This document shows, in pieces, positions 58,051 through 64,000 of a DNA stretch of 64,000 nucleotides. Positions within the stretch are counted from its first letter, which is position 1. Every line of letters begins with the position of its first letter. Made by a program: the position numbers and the translations under genes. This DNA comes from Ulota crispa (Eukaryota > Streptophyta > Bryopsida > Orthotrichales > Orthotrichaceae), in contig OY987242.1 in the NCBI GenBank assembly GCA_963920765.1, positions 14,966,002 through 15,030,001 of the forward strand, given 5' to 3'. Under the pieces are notes generated by a model that saw nothing but the letters and a program-made list of their open reading frames with translations, was not told the origin of the DNA and did no database searches.

Positions 58051-59915
58051 AGCTAAAGCTATCAAGATTTAAGCATTGAGTTTTGCAAAAAGAGCATAAT
58101 TTTGAAGATTTTAAATGGTTTTTAGTAAATATGAGTCTTCAAGCCCACAATATCTAAACCTCAAGTATTAAAAAGCCTAAATCAAAGTGAAATTATTGGA
58201 GAAACATTTATCTTTCAAAGGCAAATGGCTTCTAGAAGGAGTGCAATTATAGAGGGTGCAATTAGAGAGGTACGTGTGTACGACCGCAAGCCTTAAACCC
58301 TAAAACTCACGCTCCTCACAACAGACGCAAGCACATCGAACTTCGCAAGCAATCACACATCAATCAGTCAAGCACGAGTGCCGCATTCAAACTACCTTCG
58401 CAGCTCTTCTCAATTGCACAGCTCAAACCCGTACGAAACCGGAGATTCAATTCATGCGCGGAGCGGAGAGCTTTGAATGTAAGTAAGCGACGCATGGTGC
58501 AAGCGACCAGGACATCCTGCGAGCACAAGGTACACACACTTACTTATCGGGTTCAATTTACGCTTTCCAACCACCTTTCTGGTATTTGTAGGCGCTTTTC
58601 AGCAACTGAAACACCATGTCACATCCGAAATGGCCGTTTATTTGATTCATTACTCTGATTCAATGTTGCACGTTTCCAATGAACTACGAATTTTGGAATT
58701 CTATAATTTAGGGTTTGGCTACACCGGATGTGGCGAACTTGTACGATTGGATAATGCACTCTGGATCTGAATTGCACGTTATACGTGCGAGATGTTATGA
58801 AAGGGCGTGCAAAAATCTCAGAAACTTAGCAATCGCTGTTGTTACGAGCTGAATAGCTGACGAACGGGAGTGATGACCGGTCTAAGTTATCACATTTTTT
58901 CCACATGTTTAGAAAAAAGAATTGCGGCGGTTCTTTGTTATCAGTGAATCACCATGTCACATCCGAAATGGCAGTTTGATTCATTACTCTGATTCAATGT
59001 TGCACGTTTCCAACGAACTCCGAATTTTGGAATTCTGTATTTTAGGGTTTGGCTACACCGGATGTTGCGAACTTGTACGATTGGATAATGCACTCTGGAT
59101 CTGAATTGCACGTTATCCGTGCGAGATGTTGTGAGAGGGTGTGGAAAAATCTGAGAAACTTAGTTTAGTTTTGCAAATCGCTGTTGTTAAGAGCTGAATA
59201 GCTGACGGTTTAGGGAGTGATGACCGGTCTATCACATTTTTTTCCACGTGTTTAGAAAAAAGAATTGCGGCGGTTCTTTGTTGTCAGTGAAGTGAATTGT
59301 TAGGAGCAATATATTTAACACGCTCTTTTATAGCCTCTCTTTTATTTTTCAAAACTTTCACTCCCTGCGGAGATAGTATCTATTGTATTCTGTTGTGTTT
59401 CATGGTGAGCGTTTTTTGGTGTCTGTCTTTGTGTTTGTGATTTGCAAGGGCAGTTCTGTGCAGTGTCCTGCAGAACTGCTAAAATTTTTAGGGTTTTTGA
59501 GAATTTATTTTCTTTGGAAAAGTAAGAGTAAGTCATGATTGTATTAAATTCCTTTTTTTAATCACTCTGGGATGCATTTTCAACTTCGGGAGGGTTGGAT
59601 TCAGGGTCCGGGAAATATTTGAGTTTTTTCGGTTGATTTCCTTCAATTCCCATATTGAACTGGTTTATCACGAGACTGTTTTGGTTATTTTCTCTATTTC
59701 ATGCTATAAATAAATTTAAAAAAAGATTCTTAACCGGTTCTTAGCGTACGCTTCTAAATTACAAACGATTTTTTCTCATTTCAACCGGCTAGCTTTGAAC
59801 TACCGGCCGGTTCTTCCCGGACTCCAACTTAGATTCAAGCTCGTTGTGAGTATTATCCAAGCCTGGTTTTATGGCTTATTGTTGTTCAATTCCTTTCCCA
59901 GATTGTTGTTTTGTG
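58051..59915 (+). promoter_or_regulatory. Upstream region and probable 5'-UTR intron of SICKLE-like gene
   Basis: GC rises from about 58260, with AAACCCTAAA (telo-box-like) at 58300. A possible noncoding first exon ends at 58529 (CACAAG before GTACAC). A strong acceptor, TTCAATTCCTTTCCCAG, ends at 59901, only 14 bases before the ATG. The proposed intron 58530-59901 holds a tandem duplication. This layout is inferred from splice-site consensus only. Confidence 0.4.
58613..59288. repeat. 338-bp tandem duplication upstream of SICKLE-like gene
   Basis: Copy 1 about 58613-58950, copy 2 about 58951-59288. Shared text includes ACCATGTCACATCCGAAATG, GGGTTTGGCTACACCGGATG, ACTTGTACGATTGGATAATG and AGAATTGCGGCGGTTCTTTG. 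Only scattered substitutions and small indels separate them. The short ORFs at 58473-58658 and 58922-59104 are the same stretch in the two copies, not genes. Confidence 0.9.
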
Positions 59916-60545
59916 ATGGAGGACCCGGATGCGCGGCGAGCGAGGTTGAAGGCCATGCGGGAGCAAGCGGAAGGGGTGTCACAAAGTGCCTCTGTCTCAG
60001 ACAATCCCATGGGGAAGCTTGCCAATCCTTTTGAAGAAGCGGCTCCCTTATCTGATGCTTCTACTCCGCGGTTCAATTACTACTCCAATCCAGCAGCTGG
60101 TTTTGTTCACACAAAACGGAAAGAACCACTGCATGTCGCCAGTGGTCCTCGTCCTCAATGGAGACCTAAGTTTAACCCTCCAGCACCGGTTCCTCCTCCG
60201 CCTATGGTGCCTCAGGTAGGAGCGTTTGGCAGTCCCATTCCTTTGTACCATCCACAACAGGCCTTTCCTCCACAACAGGGCTTTCCTCCTGCTCTGGAGC
60301 CCCTGCAGCGGCCTGGCGAGGTGACCTGGCCCATCAAGAGGCCAAACTACGGCCCCGGGCGAGGAGCAGGGCGAGGGAGAGGTTCTGGCCCTGAAAGAGG
60401 AGGCTTTCAAGCACGAAATGAGGGGAATCAAGGAAGAGGACAAGCAAGAGGACAAGGAGGTGGCTCAGTCTCCGCCAGGGATCGTCCTGATCTTTTCTAC
60501 CAGAAGTCCATGGTTGAAGATCCATGGCGGCACCTCTTGCAATGA
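59916..60545 (+). CDS. SIC: SICKLE-like proline/RGG-rich nuclear protein
   Basis: One coding exon, 209 aa. The N-terminus (MEDPDARRARLKAMREQAEG) is a charged helix of the type found at the start of plant SICKLE proteins. The signature NPxxKLANPF-like segment follows at 30-39, then a FNYYSNPAAGF block (53-63). A proline-rich middle lies at about 85-140, an RG/RGG-rich stretch at 148-183, and a conserved-looking C-terminal FYQKSMVEDPW at 194-204. SICKLE acts in plant miRNA biogenesis and RNA processing in the nucleus, and RGG tracts commonly bind RNA. Start 59916 is chosen over the in-frame ATG at 59871 because residues from 59916 match the family start and a splice acceptor ends at 59901. Family assignment is from remembered layout and was not tested by search. 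Confidence 0.75.
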   Translation: MEDPDARRARLKAMREQAEGVSQSASVSDNPMGKLANPFEEAAPLSDASTPRFNYYSNPAAGFVHTKRKEPLHVASGPRPQWRPKFNPPAPVPPPPMVPQVGAFGSPIPLYHPQQAFPPQQGFPPALEPLQRPGEVTWPIKRPNYGPGRGAGRGRGSGPERGGFQARNEGNQGRGQARGQGGGSVSARDRPDLFYQKSMVEDPWRHLLQ

Positions 60546-63016
60546 GTACGATCTCTCCACCTTTTACCTCCCCTGCCAGCCCATGTTTTGGCTTCGTCTC
60601 GTTTTTCTGAAAAACTCGCACCAATTATTATTTTTGAATATTTGAAGCGAGTAAGTAGGTACTACAAGCCCTCTGTCCCACGCATCTCTATCTAGAAAAA
60701 TGTTTGGTTCACCGGTTCCACCGAATGCTCCTATCTTTTTACAAGATTATGTGAGTGTGTAGTTATGCTTCGATGCTTTGCTATATTCATATTGAATTGT
60801 AGTTTCTGTTTCTATATCCGGTGTACTCGCTTTAGATCTTTGACACACAAAGAAAGAAGTTATAGGAGGAGGCTGCACTCAGAAAACTGAAAGCTAGCTA
60901 TGAAAGCCGAGAACACTGTACTGTACAGTAGGCTACCATAAATTTTCGTTCTTCTCCACTTGCACTACTTTGTGTCCTCCCCAGCCAAAAATAAGTGGAG
61001 CTTCGATTTCATCAACAAGTCTTTGTGAGAGGTCGTAGATGTTGAACATGAAAAGGATCCAACAAATTTGGATTGGGGAATGGCAATATTTATTTCCTGG
61101 ATTTTTGTTGAGATGTCAGTAAAACTGGCGAGAGAAGTTTTTTTTGGAAGCTGTACATGACATTGAATCCAATCCCTATTGATCATTTTCTCTCTTCTGC
61201 TAAACCGTAAGTTTGCACTATCTTATTCCATTTCAAAGCAGTCACTATGAGTATTTCATGTTGTCGAATTCCTCTTTGAAGACGTTGCATGTTTCGTTGT
61301 CCAGTTTATTGATTGTTGTCGGTTTAGGGTTTAGGCTGCAACAACATTGAGTATATCCTGCTGCCGTGCATTGTCAGACTGCCTCATGACTGATGTTGTA
61401 TAGGGACTTCCTCCTTTGCCAGCCTCTTTTTTGCCCTTCTAAAAGCTGAGGATGCTGTACTGTACATGACATCGAATCGAAAGTCTTAATAGGTTCTTCT
61501 CTCTTATGTTGAACTGCAAGTTTGAAATCTCGTAGATCATTCCAAAGCAGTCACTATGTTTTGGAATTCCTCTTTGAAGAGCTTGCGTGCTTTTTTGATC
61601 AGATTGAATATTGCTGCAACGTTGCTGAGTGGATTCTGTTGCCAAGTATTGTGAGAGTACACTAATAATTGGCCTTTGTAGACATATTGCGGTTTGATTA
61701 ATTGAGAATTTGGTGATTTGGTGACTGTTCGTTGCTTTCCTGCAATTTTTATATTACTGGCAGTCACAAGGTTCAGTCGTACAGGTAGCCGATAGTCGTA
61801 TGGGCCCGATGGTAAAGATTTCTGCCTTCCAAGGTCCGCCATTATACTATGCTAAAATCATAGGGTAATTATCGCATGCTGTTGACGAAATCTGTTGATA
61901 AATCCTTTGTTATTGTAGCCATATAACGTCCCCAATGCAGCCTGCATTGAAGAATGCCCTGTATGGATGAAAAGCGACCCCTTGCAGGAGTTGCTCAAGT
62001 CAAGCTGTCATGTTTTGTGTAAATATAGTTAATCCTTCAATGATGGAATGTCTTTTGACATTCAAAGTAAGATGAGTATTGATTGGTTCATTGCATGTTT
62101 GCTAGGTAAATATACAGTGATGTTTGGATAAGGTCAACCTTTGTAAGAGAAATATTTGGATACAATGATGCTTGGATAAGGTCAACCAGAGAAATGTTTG
62201 GATAGTGTCAAGGTCCCCTTTTTTTTGTTCTTAGGCAAATAGAATGTTTATTTACAGTCAATGCTTGAGTATGGTCAACATATTTTTCTTGCCCAAGGCA
62301 TTGACCTTATCCAAGCATCATTGTTGTGAGAGTGATTAGGTTTCTTAGAAATGAAAAAATGAGATGAACTTGTATTGTGGAAACAAGGTAGAAGATTGAA
62401 GAAAGTCAGAATCTTGCACTTCAGATACGATGATACACAAAATATCTCATCGGAGTTACTGTTCAAAGCCATTCTTGCACAATACCATGTGGCAACGGTG
62501 CAAGAAATCAATGACCATAGGCAAGCTGTGCCATGAATACCAAACTATCAATGTATTGTGAGGTGTTTGTAAAACACCCTTCTAAGCGTTGATTTACATT
62601 TTCTAGTGTGGTATACTCCAAACTATTTTTCAAACAAGTTTTCTTAAAAGTCGAGTAGAAAATGTATCAAACTCATTTTGTTTTGTAAATTATTGAGTCA
62701 TATTGCATCAATTCTGAATTACTGAAATTGGAAAGGGGCTACTGCACAACAATTCCTACCATGAAACTTTCACAAATAACTCATTGAAAACACAAACATT
62801 TAGACCTTTTTAATGTGATAACCTAAACACCCATGATGTAGGTACTGTAAGCTGATAGCAAATTTGTCAACAATTATTTTTTATTAAACTAATTAATTGT
62901 TCTGCTGAAAAAATAGTATTACGCTTTTGGAAAGAAGTGTATGGACACTTAAGCTTGTCAAAATTAAAACAAATTTATTGAGTTAATAGTATTGCTTCAA
63001 TGTTATGGATTCATGA
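60546..63016. other. SICKLE-like 3' UTR and intergenic DNA with diverged repeats
   Basis: A diverged direct duplication is visible: about 61150-61390 against 61455-61660 (GTACATGACAT.GAATC, CCA..TCAAAGCAGTCACTATG, GAATTCCTCTTTGAAGA). A third trace occurs at 60905 (CTGTACTGTACA). Another cluster, TTTGGATA..GTCAACC, is repeated at 62126-62330 with one inverted copy. The minus-strand frame 61537-61842 is listed separately. No gene was otherwise recognised. Confidence 0.45.
61537..61842 (-). CDS. Unrecognised minus-strand ORF, possible first exon
   Basis: A 101-codon frame. Only its first 29 codons look protein-like (MADLGRQKSLPSGPYDYRLP then VRLNLVTAS). Directly after them a GTAATA donor-like sequence occurs at about 61759. 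The remainder has AT-rich, intron-like composition, and its last part overlaps the diverged repeat. It could be the first exon of a minus-strand gene whose other exons I cannot find, or chance. Confidence 0.15.
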   Translation of the reverse strand: MADLGRQKSLPSGPYDYRLPVRLNLVTASNIKIAGKQRTVTKSPNSQLIKPQYVYKGQLLVYSHNTWQQNPLSNVAAIFNLIKKARKLFKEEFQNIVTALE

Positions 63017-63024
63017 CTACGGAT

Positions 63025-63140
63025 CAAGGCATTTTTTTTGGCAAAAAATTGATTGGCTCAACCAACTAGGAGCAGTCCCTTTAGTTTTTGACCAAGTAGT
63101 TGAGGACACCTAGCAGTTTTTTGCCAAAAAAAATGCCCTG
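63025..63140. mobile_element. hAT-like MITE, 116 bp
   Basis: Left CAAGGCATTTTTTTTGGCAA and inward right CAGGGCATTTTTTTTGGCAA match but for one base. An exact 8-bp duplication CTACGGAT lies at 63017-63024 and 63141-63148. CARGG ends with an 8-bp TSD fit hAT. One of the smallest complete elements in the window. Confidence 0.85.
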
Positions 63141-63148
63141 CTACGGAT

Positions 63149-63842
63149 GGGAACGGAATTCCCTTCATAAGACGAAAGTGAAAATTGGAAACTCACAACC
63201 ACGTAGATCACAAGCTAACTACACCATCGGACAATCTACAAGATGTATAAAGGATATATTAGATGATGATTTTAAGTAGAACATGATGGAGACAAACAAG
63301 AATAGTCATTCTTAATATTTTGCAAGCTGCTATTTAGTGACTATGTAGCACTTAAGAAGACTTAAATATTCAACAATAATCAACACATATGTAGAAAGTA
63401 AAAGAACATTCATAAGGCCTTGGTGTTCATAATTAGAATTACTTGAGATACTTGCATTTTCAGGAGTATCACCTAAACTATTATCACCAGACTAGAAGCA
63501 AAAAAAAATCTGTTGTTGAATATAGTAAGCATACAGACTGTCAAAACTTGTGTTCACATCTTTTTTTTACCAAGAGCTAAAGATGTTTGTGTACACAATA
63601 TCAAATGTTTAATTTAGGATTATTGCCTTTGTGCTTATGGTATAGGTGTACCTTTACTACAATTGGGGATTGCATTCAAAATTCATGACATTTTGTTGTG
63701 AGCAATACTCCAATGCGAGGACGTGGAAAGCATACTAAAGCTGGTAGTAGAGCTTATAGTGCGCTTGCGTCTAGGATATAAATGAATGTGCATTCATCAT
63801 GGTATAGAAGCATTAGTGAGGACCTCCAAAGCATTGCACTCT
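63149..63842 (-). other. Probable 3' UTR of WD40 gene, then intergenic
   Basis: Sequence downstream of the minus-strand WD40 stop codon. AT-rich, with no ORF of note. Where the transcript ends cannot be read. Confidence 0.35.
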
Positions 63843-63998
63843 CTACTTTGATTGTAGCCAAAATCGGATGGAGTGGTCAAATCCACAGCTCAAAAAAGCT
63901 GCTTCACTTGGCGAGTGTTCTATCCACCGCGGTGCACCCACATGGTTTGATGGAATCCGTGAGACTACATCTCCTGTCAATGAGTTCCATACCACTAT
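63843..63998 (-). CDS. WD40-repeat protein, C-terminal exon (partial)
   Basis: Open from the right edge of the window to TAG at 63843-63845. The 51 residues include IVVWNSLTGDVVSRIP, then a stretch with HVGAPRWIEHSPSEA and CGFDHSIRFW, and end in LQSK. The IVVWN and SIRFW motifs, about 36 residues apart with GFDHSIRFW as strand c/d of a blade, show the last one to two blades of a WD40 propeller. The gene runs leftward from beyond the window. Which WD40 protein it is cannot be decided from this piece. Whether an exon border lies at or just beyond 63998 is unknown. Confidence 0.7.
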   Translation of the reverse strand: MVVWNSLTGDVVSRIPSNHVGAPRWIEHSPSEAAFLSCGFDHSIRFWLQSK

Positions 63999-64000
63999 CT

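Noticed and set aside
60048..60455. 135-codon minus-strand ORF over the SICKLE-like exon
   Set aside because: Low-complexity antisense frame of the proline- and RGG-coding region.
61780..61850. Possible tRNA gene
   Set aside because: No cloverleaf with matching acceptor stem and TTCGANNC loop could be built on either strand.

Overview
The window is nuclear DNA of a land plant. It holds four complete protein genes and the 3' end of a fifth. All have GC-rich exons set in long AT-rich, gene-poor DNA with spliceosomal GT-AG introns. The proteins are plant types: a plastid pyruvate kinase alpha subunit, a Golgi GlcNAc transferase I, a SICKLE-like protein and a plant alpha/beta-hydrolase. Low gene density, the two-exon GNT-I gene and the wealth of small DNA transposons would fit a non-seed plant such as a bryophyte. 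That placement is an inference I cannot confirm. No rRNA, tRNA or CRISPR was seen.

Layout. 1-8.35 kb is very AT-rich, without a credible gene, and carries (TA)n and poly-A runs. 8.35-16.2 kb holds short unrecognised ORFs and the first of many small transposons. 16.36-19.97 kb is the pyruvate kinase gene (7 coding exons, 614 aa). 20-40.5 kb is a transposon graveyard. 40.57-43.05 kb is the alpha/beta-hydrolase gene (5 exons, 319 aa), whose nucleophile serine position and oxyanion glycine position are both substituted. 43-50 kb is again mostly transposons. 50.36-52.64 kb is GNT-I (2 exons, 444 aa). 54-58 kb has a fold-back hAT-like element, a TTAA element and an 854-bp Mutator-like fold-back element. 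59.92-60.55 kb is the SICKLE-like gene (209 aa), with a probable 5'-UTR intron containing a tandem duplication. 63.84-64.0 kb is the C-terminal exon of a WD40 protein on the minus strand.

The genes are unrelated housekeeping-type functions (plastid glycolysis, N-glycan maturation, RNA processing) and are not a cluster. The unusual content is in the mobile elements, read directly from terminal inverted repeats (TIRs) and target-site duplications (TSDs). There are at least nine elements bounded by TTAA with CCCCTAA-like TIRs, a piggyBac-like signature. Their inner TIR bases differ between copies but match left-to-right within a copy. One sits inside another transposon, so the empty site can be compared. 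Beside them are Harbinger-like elements (TAA/TTA TSD, GAGCATCTCC or GGGC/GGTRGG ends), some joined end to end, hAT-like elements (8-bp TSD), a CACTA-type element (3-bp TSD) and a Mutator-like element (9-bp TSD). No transposase gene was recognised, so all appear non-autonomous here.
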